Below, one piece after another: positions 1 through 8,526 of a stretch of DNA of 64,000 nucleotides (its first letter is position 1; every line of letters starts with the position of its first letter). The translations under genes and the position numbers were made by a program. The notes below the pieces were generated by a model. The model had not been told where the DNA came from, did not search any database, and saw only the letters and a program-made list of their open reading frames with translations. Source of the stretch: Thermobaculum terrenum ATCC BAA-798 (GTDB lineage Bacteria; Chloroflexota; Chloroflexia; Thermobaculales; Thermobaculaceae); contig NC_013525.1 of the NCBI RefSeq assembly GCF_000025005.1, positions 1-64,000 of the forward strand, read 5' to 3'.

Positions 1-84
1 ATTTTATTGTCGAATGGATTGCAAGCCGTAAACACGCATTGCTAATCTGCAAACAAGATGGCAGTTACCAGGAGTACTATTCCC

Positions 85-1455
85 ATGAACCCGAAACAGG
101 TCTGGCAAGCCGTACTTGGAGAACTTGAGGTCAGACTCAATCCTGCACAGTTTGAGACCTGGATCAAAAACACTTCTCTCGTGTCGCTGGATGAGGATGA
201 AGCTGTTATATCCGTCCCCACAAGCTTCGCCCAGATGACTATAGAGAGGAAATTCGAGCCTGAGATAAGAAGATCTCTGAGCAACATATTACATAGACCT
301 GTGCAGGTTAGTTTCGTAGTAAATGGCATAATTTCCTCAAATGAGCGTAGCTCCAGAAGCAATGAGAGCTCTGTGGAAGCCCCCTTACTGAACGCTGCGC
401 AAAACACAAGCACCCAGTTTGGCGCGCCTAACACGCCACTCAATCCCCGCTATACCTTCGAGAACTTCATCGTTGGTAGCAGTAACAGAATGGCTCATGC
501 TGCATGCATGGCAGTAGCTGAACACCCAGCTGAAGCCTATAATCCTTTGTTTCTATATGGAGGCGTAGGGCTGGGTAAAACTCACCTGCTGCACGCAATT
601 GGTAACCATGCTCTGAAGCTGAAACCATACCTGCGGGTGCTATACGTGAGCAGTGAGCAGTTTACCAATGATCTGATTAACGCCATTAGAGAACATAGAA
701 CAGAGGAGTTCAGGGCTCGTTATAGGAGCATCGATATCCTTCTGATCGATGATATTCAGTTTATAGCAGGCAAGGAAAGCACCCAGGAGGAGTTCTTCCA
801 CACCTTTAATCACCTTCATGGGGCAAATAAGCAGATCGTGATGACGAGCGATCGACCACCCAAGGCTATAGCGACCCTACAGGATAGGCTAAGGTCCAGA
901 TTCGAAGGCGGCCTCATGACTGAGGTTAACCTGCCGGACTTGGAGACCAGAATCGCAATACTCCGTATAAAGGCCGAGAACAAGGGTGTAGACCTTCCTG
1001 ATGATGTGCTTGAGCTAATAGCTCGCAAAGTGCAGAGCAATATACGAGAGCTGGAAGGAGCACTGAACAGCATTGTGGCGTTAGCTAGACTTACGGGAGA
1101 ACCTATAACCCTGGCGACCGCTGCAGAAGCACTCAATGACACCACTATGGCCAGGAAGAAGAGACAGATCACTCCTGAGCGTATCCTACAAGCTGTGGCA
1201 TCCTACTACGGCGTAGATGAAAAGCTGCTGAAGGGGAAGACGAGAGCAAGAGAGGTTGTAATACCTAGACAGGTAGCGATGTACATCATGAGAGAGGATA
1301 CTGATCAGTCCCTTTCAGAGATTGGAGCCATCCTAGGTGGTAGAGACCATACAACTGTACTTCATGGTATAACGAAGGTAGAGAAAGATATAGAAGTAGA
1401 CACCAAGCTCCGACAAGATGTCATGACAGTAAGAGAGATGCTCTATAACAACTAG
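85..1455 (+). CDS. dnaA: Chromosomal replication initiator DnaA
   Basis: DnaA is the AAA+ ATPase that binds DnaA boxes and melts the origin. With the chosen start the protein has 456 residues. Domain I is at about 1-80 and a variable linker at about 80-120. The AAA+ core has Walker A GGVGLGKT at about 159-166 and Walker B LLIDD at about 219-223. The C-terminal box-binding helix-turn-helix carries the family signature [11 protein letters not shown] at about 418-428. ATG at 85 is preferred because GGAG lies ten bases upstream. An in-frame ATG at 58 would add nine residues but has no visible ribosome site. birA follows after 12 bases, probably in the same transcript. No clear DnaA box is visible in the 84 upstream bases, so the origin is probably outside the window. 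Confidence 0.97.
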   Translation: MNPKQVWQAVLGELEVRLNPAQFETWIKNTSLVSLDEDEAVISVPTSFAQMTIERKFEPEIRRSLSNILHRPVQVSFVVNGIISSNERSSRSNESSVEAPLLNAAQNTSTQFGAPNTPLNPRYTFENFIVGSSNRMAHAACMAVAEHPAEAYNPLFLYGGVGLGKTHLLHAIGNHALKLKPYLRVLYVSSEQFTNDLINAIREHRTEEFRARYRSIDILLIDDIQFIAGKESTQEEFFHTFNHLHGANKQIVMTSDRPPKAIATLQDRLRSRFEGGLMTEVNLPDLETRIAILRIKAENKGVDLPDDVLELIARKVQSNIRELEGALNSIVALARLTGEPITLATAAEALNDTTMARKKRQITPERILQAVASYYGVDEKLLKGKTRAREVVIPRQVAMYIMREDTDQSLSEIGAILGGRDHTTVLHGITKVEKDIEVDTKLRQDVMTVREMLYNN

Positions 1456-1467
1456 TACACAATCCTC

Positions 1468-2256
1468 ATGGACCAGATAGATCTCAATAAGCTCCAGCAG
1501 ATACTATCGCACACAAAAATCCTGAGGGAGATAGCCTTCTTCGAAGAGATAGATTCTACTAACTCGTACCTAAAGAGGATCATCAACAACGTAGATGAGG
1601 GAATAGTAGTAATAGCTGACTATCAAAGTCAGGGTCGAGGACGAAGAGGTAGAACCTGGGTTTCACCAAGAGGGTCTTCTATAAGCTGCTCTATTCTTCT
1701 AAGTCCTCCTTTGACTCCAAACAGGTCCTACATACTAACTGCGGCCTGTGCGCTTAGTATTCGAGACTCCATTACGCCCCTGGTGGATAAACCAGTAAGT
1801 ATCAAGTGGCCAAACGACGTGCTGATAGGCGATCTGAAAGTGTGTGGTATCCTGGCAGAGTCACAGATAAACAGCAATCAGACTACAATTACTACTATAT
1901 TAGGGTTTGGCATTAACGTTTACGAGTATCCTAAGTCTGTAAACGCAACCTGCATAGCAGACCACGCCACTACCCAAATCAGCAGGACAGATCTCCTAGC
2001 ATCTATCTTGGTAAGTCTAGATTCCCGTCTACAGGTAATCTACTCAGGAAACTGGTTACAAGTGTATGAAGAGTGGAAGGACTCTATATCCACAATAGGT
2101 CAGGAAGTAACCGTGATAACGGACAGCTCTAATATCCAAGGAATAGCAATTGGAGTCTCCAAAGAAGGAGGGTTGATTATAAGGACACCAGACAATGAGC
2201 TCGTTACTGTACAAGCTGGCGAAGCCTCTATTAGAAAGCCAAACCCTAAGAGCTAG
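1468..2256 (+). CDS. birA: Biotin--[acetyl-CoA-carboxylase] ligase
   Basis: This enzyme activates biotin as biotinyl-AMP and transfers it to a lysine of biotin carboxyl carrier proteins. At 262 residues it has only the catalytic domain plus the small C-terminal beta domain. The N-terminal DNA-binding domain of bifunctional BirA repressors is absent, so it is a class I ligase without repressor function. Visible motifs are DSTN at 29-32, the biotinyl-AMP loop GRGRRGR at 56-62, KWPNDVLI at 113-120 and KVCGILAE at about 124-131. It lies 12 bases after dnaA on the same strand. The ribosome site is weak. Its substrate is probably the carboxylase that feeds the fatty-acid genes elsewhere in the window, which is inference. 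Confidence 0.93.
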   Translation: MDQIDLNKLQQILSHTKILREIAFFEEIDSTNSYLKRIINNVDEGIVVIADYQSQGRGRRGRTWVSPRGSSISCSILLSPPLTPNRSYILTAACALSIRDSITPLVDKPVSIKWPNDVLIGDLKVCGILAESQINSNQTTITTILGFGINVYEYPKSVNATCIADHATTQISRTDLLASILVSLDSRLQVIYSGNWLQVYEEWKDSISTIGQEVTVITDSSNIQGIAIGVSKEGGLIIRTPDNELVTVQAGEASIRKPNPKS

Positions 2257-2348
2257 CAACCCTCTAAGAGCAAGCAGTCATATAGGCTTATAATCATGTA
2301 CGGAATTCAACAGGGGCGTGATATACACATTGTGAACAATCAACAAGC

Positions 2349-3311
2349 ATGCGCATAAGGCTAGCAAAACTATCTGACTCCAAACAGCTGGTCGATATCC
2401 TCGCATCTTCCTTTGCAGAGGAGATATCGCTTTCTAACCTGAATCGAGATTCGATCAAGGCTCAGGTGTCGCTAGGAACTATCGCCAGCTATCCCTGGTT
2501 ACGACACCTTCTCAGGGTGATGGGGGTAACCCTTGAGTTCTGGGTAGCTGAAGAAGATGGTCAGGTATTAGGTTGCGTGATGCTACATTCTACAAAGAGA
2601 AGGCTCCCTCTGAACATAAGCAGCCTGGCAGTACATCCTGAACACAGACACAAGGGCATCGGAAGGAGCCTAATGAGCGTCATGTTTCAAAGAACAAAAC
2701 AGCTTGGCAGAAATATCATCACCCTCGAAGTCATGACCGACAACACTCCTGCCGTGAACCTATACCGATCACTGGGAATGGAGGAATACGACAGGAGGCT
2801 CAGCTACAGATACATAGTCAATCCTATGACCATTGGTACAGACCTTTCTGGAGTTTCGCTCTCACCCGTAAACAGAGCCGATATACCTCTATGGAGGGAG
2901 ATAATAAACACAAGCCCGAATGTGCCCATCAAGCTAGAGCAAATCATGAGAGTGTACGAAGAGGAATACATCTCCAGAGCTCAGAGAAACTTATGGCTGC
3001 CTTCGATACTTGGCAGATTATCTACTTACCAGCAGTATGCAATATATAACCAGGGGAAAACAGTAGGGTTCGTTGCAGCTAGAAACATGCTACGCGGCAA
3101 CCCCACCGAAAGTCTTCCCCCTTTATGCTTGCCTCAAGCGGGATTGAACATGACAAGCGTTTTTATTAGGTTACAAGAGATGCTACTACAATACGGGTCT
3201 CGGGCTCATCGCTTATACGTCTCGGCTTTTGACGGAAACCAGATAGAAGCCGCTCAGATGCTTGGATACAGATTCGAGAAGAGCTGGTCCTATATGTACA
3301 AGAGGCTCTAA
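2349..3311 (+). CDS. GNAT-family N-acetyltransferase
   Basis: This is a 320-residue cytoplasmic protein with an N-terminal GNAT fold at about 1-150. The acetyl-CoA pyrophosphate-binding segment HPEHRHKGIGRSL is at about 96-108, followed by the usual VNLYRSLGM element. The C-terminal half (about 155-320) is GNAT-like in predicted secondary structure but lacks a clear Q/RxxGxG/A loop, so it may be a degenerate second GNAT domain. The substrate is unknown. There is no strong Shine-Dalgarno sequence before the ATG, and a TATAAT at 2289-2294 could be its promoter. It is convergent with coaD, and the two stop codons overlap by four bases. Confidence 0.8.
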   Translation: MRIRLAKLSDSKQLVDILASSFAEEISLSNLNRDSIKAQVSLGTIASYPWLRHLLRVMGVTLEFWVAEEDGQVLGCVMLHSTKRRLPLNISSLAVHPEHRHKGIGRSLMSVMFQRTKQLGRNIITLEVMTDNTPAVNLYRSLGMEEYDRRLSYRYIVNPMTIGTDLSGVSLSPVNRADIPLWREIINTSPNVPIKLEQIMRVYEEEYISRAQRNLWLPSILGRLSTYQQYAIYNQGKTVGFVAARNMLRGNPTESLPPLCLPQAGLNMTSVFIRLQEMLLQYGSRAHRLYVSAFDGNQIEAAQMLGYRFEKSWSYMYKRL

Positions 3312-3796
3312 GTTTGAGATCTCTTCAGCTTTTCTAGGTACGGTTCCACTTCCTTAGGTACAAGTCCTTCTACGGAACCTCCAAGTATGGACACTTCCTT
3401 GACCAGGCTTGATGAGAGAAAGGAGTACTGCGTGCTGGTAGTAAGAAATACCGTCTCTATCTCAGGACACAACCTCCTGTTCATAAGCACCTGTTGCATC
3501 TCATAATCAAAGTCGGCCACTGCCCGTAACCCCCGAATTATTGCCTTAGCACCTATGGACTTAGCATAATCTACTAGCAACCCATCGAAGCTATCTACTT
3601 CCACATTTGGTATGTGGGCTGTAACCCTACGAAGCATGTCGAGCCTATCTTCCAAGCTAAAGGCAGCTGGTTTCCTTGGATTTACCCCAACAGCTACAAC
3701 AAGCTTCTTAAAAAGGGGACTAGCTCGCTCTATCAAGTCCAGATGACCATTAGTAACGGGGTCAAAAGAGCCTGCATATACAGCTATAGCCTCCAA
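3308..3796 (-). CDS. coaD: Phosphopantetheine adenylyltransferase
   Basis: CoaD catalyses the penultimate step of coenzyme A synthesis, adenylating 4'-phosphopantetheine to dephospho-CoA. The product is 162 residues, the usual family length. It opens with the nucleotidyltransferase signature GSFDPVTNGH, whose TxGH motif is at about 15-18, and ends with the conserved SSSLVKEV region. The start is a TTG at 3796-3794, preceded by AGGAGGGGG on the minus strand. The reading frame stays open about 200 bases further upstream, but that extension resembles nothing and would run into the divergent enoyl-CoA hydratase promoter region. Its product, CoA, is the currency of the neighbouring acyl-CoA gene. 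Confidence 0.95.
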   Translation of the reverse strand: MEAIAVYAGSFDPVTNGHLDLIERASPLFKKLVVAVGVNPRKPAAFSLEDRLDMLRRVTAHIPNVEVDSFDGLLVDYAKSIGAKAIIRGLRAVADFDYEMQQVLMNRRLCPEIETVFLTTSTQYSFLSSSLVKEVSILGGSVEGLVPKEVEPYLEKLKRSQT

Positions 3797-3915
3797 GTTA
3801 GCCCCCTCCTGGCAATATCTGTAGAGATCGTATGAATTATAAGGTATTCGGCGAAACCTGTGGCACAAAGTATGATAGTGGATGCGCAGCGTACATCCAC
3901 AAGGAGGATTAATAA

Positions 3916-4698
3916 GTGGAGGCGGATACTGAGAGATTCCTACAACTACAGCATATGGGGAATACTCTACTAATAACCTTGAACAGGCCACCCGTCAATG
4001 CCATCAACCTTCAGGTAATTGAACAGCTTGAAGAAGCCCTCACATCATACGAGGAAGATAAAAACACCAAAGCAGTAATTATCACTGGCAATGGCAGATG
4101 CTTCTCCGCTGGAGCAGATATAAAGAGCTTTCTAGAGCAAGATCCAGATTCACCAGAGATACCGCTTATAAGAAAAGCAAACGACGTACTTAACTTCATT
4201 GAGTCCTATCCTAAAGTGGTCATAGCAGCTATAAACGGAATATGCCTTGGCGGAGGGAATGAGTTAGCTTTAGCCTGTGACCTAAGAATAGCCTCACAAA
4301 ACGCTATTTTCGGTCAGCCTGAGATCAAGCTTGGGCTACTTCCCGGGTGGGGAGGTATACAAAGGCTGACGCGGCTACTTGGTAAAGCTAGAGCTCTGGA
4401 AATGTGTCTGACGGGCGAGTCCCTAAACGCAGATAGGGCTCTTCAGATAGGACTAGTTAACGAGGTCGTGTCTCCGGAAGGGCTTATTGATAGATCGCTA
4501 GAGATATCTCAAAAACTTTCCAGCCTGCCGACTCTTGCAGTCAATCTTATAAAGCAAAGGATTCACAAAGGGGCAGGAGCTTCCCAAGGGCAAGCCATAA
4601 GAGAGGACGAGTGGGCGTTCCGAGAGCTGCTCAGTTCATCTTATGGTCAGGAAGGGATCAAAGCCTTTCTGGAGAAACGAGAGCCTAGATGGGACTAG
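3916..4698 (+). CDS. Enoyl-CoA hydratase/isomerase (crotonase family)
   Basis: This crotonase-fold enzyme probably hydrates trans-2-enoyl-CoA to 3-hydroxyacyl-CoA in fatty-acid or amino-acid degradation. Its 260 residues match the family length. The CoA/oxyanion segment SAGADIK is at 64-70. Both glutamates used by true hydratases are visible, one in GGGNEL (Glu116) and one in GQPEI (Glu136), which favours hydratase over an unrelated crotonase activity. The start is GTG at 3916, with a strong AAGGAGG eight bases upstream. The FAD oxidoreductase follows 24 bases later on the same strand, so the two may be cotranscribed. The acyl chain handled cannot be told from sequence. Confidence 0.9.
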   Translation: MEADTERFLQLQHMGNTLLITLNRPPVNAINLQVIEQLEEALTSYEEDKNTKAVIITGNGRCFSAGADIKSFLEQDPDSPEIPLIRKANDVLNFIESYPKVVIAAINGICLGGGNELALACDLRIASQNAIFGQPEIKLGLLPGWGGIQRLTRLLGKARALEMCLTGESLNADRALQIGLVNEVVSPEGLIDRSLEISQKLSSLPTLAVNLIKQRIHKGAGASQGQAIREDEWAFRELLSSSYGQEGIKAFLEKREPRWD

Positions 4699-4722
4699 GT
4701 AGCTGAATAAGAGGTAAATGCC

Positions 4723-6393
4723 ATGAGCAGGGACAAAGACTACGATGTCATCGTTATAGGAGCGGGACACAATGGCCTAGTGTGTGCAAACTACCTGGCC
4801 AAAGCCGGCTGTAAAGTAGTTGTCCTGGAGAGAAGGCCAGTCGTGGGTGGGGCATCAGCCACTGAAGAGATGTTTGGAGGGTACAAGATCGATGTAGGCA
4901 GCGCTGTCCACACATTGATTCACGAGACAGGCATCATAGATGATCTCAAGCTTGAAAAGTTTGGACTGAAATATTTGCAGCTCGATCCCTTCGCATTCGC
5001 ACCCTTCCCAGATGGCACGTACCTGCGTTTCTACAGGGATTTGGACAAGACGTGCGAGGAGATAGAGAAAGTATCTCCAAAGGATGCAGAGGCTTACAAG
5101 AAGTTCGTAGAAGACTGGACGGAGCTGAATCGTATCCTTACAGCTACCTTCACATCAAAACCATCAGCCCCGAGTATGTCCTACAAAGCCCTATCAAAAG
5201 ATATAGTGTCCTTGCTGAAGATGACTGCAAGAAGATCCTTGCAGGACAGGATACACCAGTTACTTATGGACTACGGCAAGCTGCTATCTATGACTTTTGA
5301 GAGCGAATATGTTAAAGCCCCCTTGGCTTTTCTTGCTGCACAGGCTGGAGTATCTCCAAGTACTCCCGGAACGGCCAACTTCGCGGGGTGGCATGCACTG
5401 AGCCACTCTACCGGCGTAACTCGTCCCCAAGGAGGTTCTGGCAAGCTATCAGAAGCTCTACAAGAATCTTTAATCAATATGGGTGGAGAGGTACGTTTAG
5501 ACACCGAGGTCACCAGCATACTTATCAGGAACGACAGAGCTATAGGGGTAGAGACTTCTTCCAGGGAGAAGTTTTCCTCCGATATAGTTATAAGCTCAGT
5601 TGCTCCCGTCAAGACCCTATTGGAACTCATCCCATCCGAGGCGCTGAATGACAACCTCCGGAGAAAGATTAGTTCGATCAAGATATCTCCGATAAGCGGG
5701 GTATATATAAGAGGCATAGCAACGAACTTACCTGAGTACAAGGCAGTTGGGGGATCCGATAACAAGGACCACTATATGGGTATGCAGCTGCTTTGCCCAA
5801 CTTTAAGTGGTCTAGAGAAGGGCTTTCAGGAAGCAACTATAGGCAACAAGCCAAGCAAACCGGCAGTGTATCTACTCACTCCTTCAGTTGTAGATCCATC
5901 GCTAGCCCCGGAGAAACACCTGGTCTACATATGGGCGCAGCCGTATCCTCTTCAGCTTGCCGGAGGTCAATCCTGGGATGATGCAACCCAAGATGTAGTT
6001 GCAGATATCTTCAACGCGACATCAGAGTATATAGAAGGATTGGTGGATATCATAACCAAACACAGAGTTATAAGAACGCCCCCTCAGTTGGCGGGTGATT
6101 TGCAACTACCATATAGCAATATAATGCACGGAGATATGACGATAGACCAGCTGTTCTTTATGAGACCAATCCCAGAGCTATCAGGCTACAGGACACCCAT
6201 CAAGGGGTTATATTTGACTGGAGCAGGCACACATCCAGGTGGAGGGGTACAGGGCGCTGCAGGCAAAAACACAGCTGAAGTTATACTGGCGGATATGACC
6301 AAGGCCAAAAGATGGATAAAGCCCGCACTAGTGGTTGCGGGCTCATCTATAGCATTTGCTGTATTGAGGAGGAGCGCTCGTGCCAGCAACTAA
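4723..6393 (+). CDS. Phytoene-desaturase-like FAD oxidoreductase
   Basis: This 556-residue flavoprotein belongs to the CrtI/PYROXD2-like amine-oxidase superfamily (COG1233 type). The N-terminal Rossmann FAD motif GAGHNG is at about 13-18, followed by the GG-doublet in VVGGAS. A C-terminal FAD-binding segment, TGAGTHPGGG, lies near 505-515. A short hydrophobic stretch before a basic tail (about 531-556) could tether it to the membrane. Carotenoid desaturases share this architecture, but PYROXD2-type members have no settled substrate, so carotenoid synthesis is not asserted. It follows the enoyl-CoA hydratase by 24 bases and overlaps the convergent lysS stop by four bases. Confidence 0.85.
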   Translation: MSRDKDYDVIVIGAGHNGLVCANYLAKAGCKVVVLERRPVVGGASATEEMFGGYKIDVGSAVHTLIHETGIIDDLKLEKFGLKYLQLDPFAFAPFPDGTYLRFYRDLDKTCEEIEKVSPKDAEAYKKFVEDWTELNRILTATFTSKPSAPSMSYKALSKDIVSLLKMTARRSLQDRIHQLLMDYGKLLSMTFESEYVKAPLAFLAAQAGVSPSTPGTANFAGWHALSHSTGVTRPQGGSGKLSEALQESLINMGGEVRLDTEVTSILIRNDRAIGVETSSREKFSSDIVISSVAPVKTLLELIPSEALNDNLRRKISSIKISPISGVYIRGIATNLPEYKAVGGSDNKDHYMGMQLLCPTLSGLEKGFQEATIGNKPSKPAVYLLTPSVVDPSLAPEKHLVYIWAQPYPLQLAGGQSWDDATQDVVADIFNATSEYIEGLVDIITKHRVIRTPPQLAGDLQLPYSNIMHGDMTIDQLFFMRPIPELSGYRTPIKGLYLTGAGTHPGGGVQGAAGKNTAEVILADMTKAKRWIKPALVVAGSSIAFAVLRRSARASN

Positions 6394-7883
6394 GGCTGCT
6401 CTTCCCCAATTCTAGTGCGCAAGTGTGGGAAGAGTATCACATCACGTATAGAAGGACGATCGGTGAGTAGCATCACCAGACGGTCTATTCCGATGCCCAA
6501 TCCACCCGTTGGAGGCATACCGTACATGAGGGCTTGTATGAAGTCCTCATCGTAAGGGTTTTCCTCTCCATCCGGGGTTCTGTTCGTAAGCTGTGCTTGA
6601 AAACGCCTGGCCTGGTCGATAGGATCATTCAGCTCGGTGAAAGCATTACCTATCTCCATACCACCGATAAATACCTCGAACCTCTCAGTAAGCTCCGGAT
6701 TATCCTCTTTCCTCTTGGCAAAAGGAGATAGTTCTACTGGATAGTCGATGACAAAAGTAGGCTGTATCAACTCATGCTCTGAGTTATCCAGAAGCTCGTC
6801 TATCATCTGTGCCCTTGTAGCTCCTGGCCTGAGCTCTATACCGGCTTTTCGTATGGCTTCAGCCAAATCTGCATCATCCCTGAGGGCATAGAAATCTATG
6901 CCTGTCGCATTAAGTACTACATCCCTGAGGGGCAACCTACGCCATGGAGGTGTTAGATCAATCTCATGCCCCCTATAGGTTATCTTTAGGGTTTGAAGGA
7001 CATTGCTGGCCGTAAAGGTTATAAGCTTCTCGACCAAGTCCATGATGGAGTTGTAATCTGCGTAGGCTTGGTAAAGCTCCATCATGGTGAACTCAGGGTT
7101 ATGCTTGGTACTCAACCCTTCGTTTCTGAAGTCCTTGCCTATTTCATAAACCTTTTCAATGCCACCAACGAGTAGGCGCTTAAGGTAGAGCTCTGTAGCT
7201 ATCCTCAGGTAAAACGTCTGATCCAGCGCATTATAGTAGGTAGTGAACGGTTTGGCGCTAGCACCACCGTACAGGGGTTGGAGGACAGGCGTTTCAACCT
7301 CTATAAAGCCAAGATCATCTAGATATCTGCGAACGCTAGAGATTATCTTAGCCCTCTTGATGAATACGTCCCTAACCTCAGGATTAACCATGAGGTCTAG
7401 ATAGCGTTGCCTATAGCGTTTCTCCACATCCTCCAGACCATGCCATTTATCTGGAAGGGGATTAAGCACCTTTGCGAGTATGCGCACGCTCTTGACGTCG
7501 ACAGTAGGCTCGCCAGTACGAGTCCTCATCGGAGAGCCCGTGGCCTCTACTATATCACCCAGATCTATAAGCTCTTTGAAGAAGCTGAGGGTATCAGGTC
7601 CAGCAGTATTAAGGCGAACAAGCAGCTGGATCTTACCTGAAGCATCCTCGAGATCTGCAAACACGGACTTACCCATGTCTCGCCTGGCGGTCAGACGCCC
7701 AGCCACAGTAACCTCTTGTCCCTCGAGACTGTCGACAGAGGAATACACCTCATGCGCTGTATGGGTCCTGTAGGACCTAGGGGGATATGGGTTTATACCC
7801 ATATCCCTCAGCTTGCGTAGCTTTTCCAAGCGTATCTGTTGCTGATCATTCAGATCCTGTAGTATCGAGCCTGCTAGATCCAT
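6390..7883 (-). CDS. lysS: Lysyl-tRNA synthetase, class II
   Basis: LysS charges tRNA-Lys with lysine. The 497-residue protein has an N-terminal OB-fold anticodon-binding domain (about 55-165) and a class II catalytic core. Motif 2 contains FRNEGLSTKHNPEF, and motif 3 GIGIDRLVMLLTDRPSIRD falls near 463-481. It is full length with an ATG start. It lies five bases downstream of greA on the minus strand, a pairing I recall from several phyla. No T-box-like leader can be seen, because the gene is fused to the greA transcript. Its 3' end overlaps the convergent flavoprotein gene. Confidence 0.97.
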   Translation of the reverse strand: MDLAGSILQDLNDQQQIRLEKLRKLRDMGINPYPPRSYRTHTAHEVYSSVDSLEGQEVTVAGRLTARRDMGKSVFADLEDASGKIQLLVRLNTAGPDTLSFFKELIDLGDIVEATGSPMRTRTGEPTVDVKSVRILAKVLNPLPDKWHGLEDVEKRYRQRYLDLMVNPEVRDVFIKRAKIISSVRRYLDDLGFIEVETPVLQPLYGGASAKPFTTYYNALDQTFYLRIATELYLKRLLVGGIEKVYEIGKDFRNEGLSTKHNPEFTMMELYQAYADYNSIMDLVEKLITFTASNVLQTLKITYRGHEIDLTPPWRRLPLRDVVLNATGIDFYALRDDADLAEAIRKAGIELRPGATRAQMIDELLDNSEHELIQPTFVIDYPVELSPFAKRKEDNPELTERFEVFIGGMEIGNAFTELNDPIDQARRFQAQLTNRTPDGEENPYDEDFIQALMYGMPPTGGLGIGIDRLVMLLTDRPSIRDVILFPHLRTRIGEEQP

Positions 7884-7888
7884 AACAA

Positions 7889-8368
7889 CTACTCTACAGA
7901 TAATATCTTGAAGGTTAGCTTGCCCGCGGGCACCTCGACCTCCACTGAGTCGCCCACCCTACGGCCGAGCAGAGCTGACCCTACTGCAGACTTACTAGAT
8001 ATTCTAACCTCCCCATCTCTACCCCGACCAGCTTCAGCACCGTCAACGATGGTATAAGTATATGTTCTACCATTCTCTTCAACGGTAACCTTAGAACCAA
8101 GCCCAACGGTGCCTGCTGGTTGGGCACTTCTATCTATAACCTCAGCATTAGCCAGAAGCTTCTCAAGCTCCTTTATACGACCTTCAAGAAAAGCTTGACT
8201 GTGCTTGGCGTCCTCATACTCACCACTTTCAGAGATATCACCGCCCTCCTTAGCTTCCCTAATGCGGGCGGATATCTTTGCACGCTCAACCGTACGAAGA
8301 CGTTCCAACTCTTCTCTCAATTCCTTCAATCCCTGTTCTGTCAGACGGACACGCTCATTTGTACTCAC
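7889..8368 (-). CDS. greA: Transcription elongation factor GreA
   Basis: GreA rescues backtracked RNA polymerase by stimulating cleavage of the extruded RNA. It has 159 residues, the standard size. An N-terminal antiparallel coiled coil (about 8-75) carries the acidic tip Asp44/Glu47 in GGDISESGEYEDA, equivalent to the catalytic pair of other GreA proteins. A globular FKBP-like C-terminal domain follows. The start is the second of two in-frame GTG codons (8368-8366), because AGGAG sits eight bases ahead of it. A longer frame to 8434 adds residues not found in the family. lysS follows after five bases. Confidence 0.95.
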   Translation of the reverse strand: MSTNERVRLTEQGLKELREELERLRTVERAKISARIREAKEGGDISESGEYEDAKHSQAFLEGRIKELEKLLANAEVIDRSAQPAGTVGLGSKVTVEENGRTYTYTIVDGAEAGRGRDGEVRISSKSAVGSALLGRRVGDSVEVEVPAGKLTFKILSVE

Positions 8369-8443
8369 TTTCACCTCTCCTGCAAAACACCATAGGGTGA
8401 GTTTTGGACTTTTCTTTTGTATAACCTCATACACAATAAGAAA

Positions 8444-8474
8444 GGAACTGAGGGCTGTCAGGCACCTCAGTTCC
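8444..8474 (-). terminator. Rho-independent terminator of the amidase gene
   Basis: Perfect ten-base arms GGAACTGAGG and CCTCAGTTCC enclose an 11-base loop. On the minus strand the hairpin is followed by the T-rich run TTTCTTATT. It lies between the amidase stop and the greA start, so it should separate the two transcripts. Confidence 0.75.
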
Positions 8475-8526
8475 GCTCTGCCAAGAATTATATGACAACT
8501 GCTTGGGATTGTAAAGTGAGCCTAAA

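Noticed and set aside
1-84. Possible replication origin next to dnaA
   Set aside because: No TTATNCACA-type boxes or AT-rich unwinding element are visible in the few upstream bases.
3797-3991. N-terminal extension of coaD
   Set aside because: CoaD is about 160 residues. The TTG at 3796 has a strong ribosome site, and the extension overlaps the divergent gene's leader.
5271-5765. Long open frame on the minus strand opposite the FAD oxidoreductase gene
   Set aside because: It lies entirely inside a well-supported gene, lacks a ribosome site and resembles no family. It is an antisense shadow.
7884-8443. T-box or other lysine-responsive leader for lysS
   Set aside because: lysS starts five bases after greA, and no specifier stem or T-box motif is visible ahead of greA.
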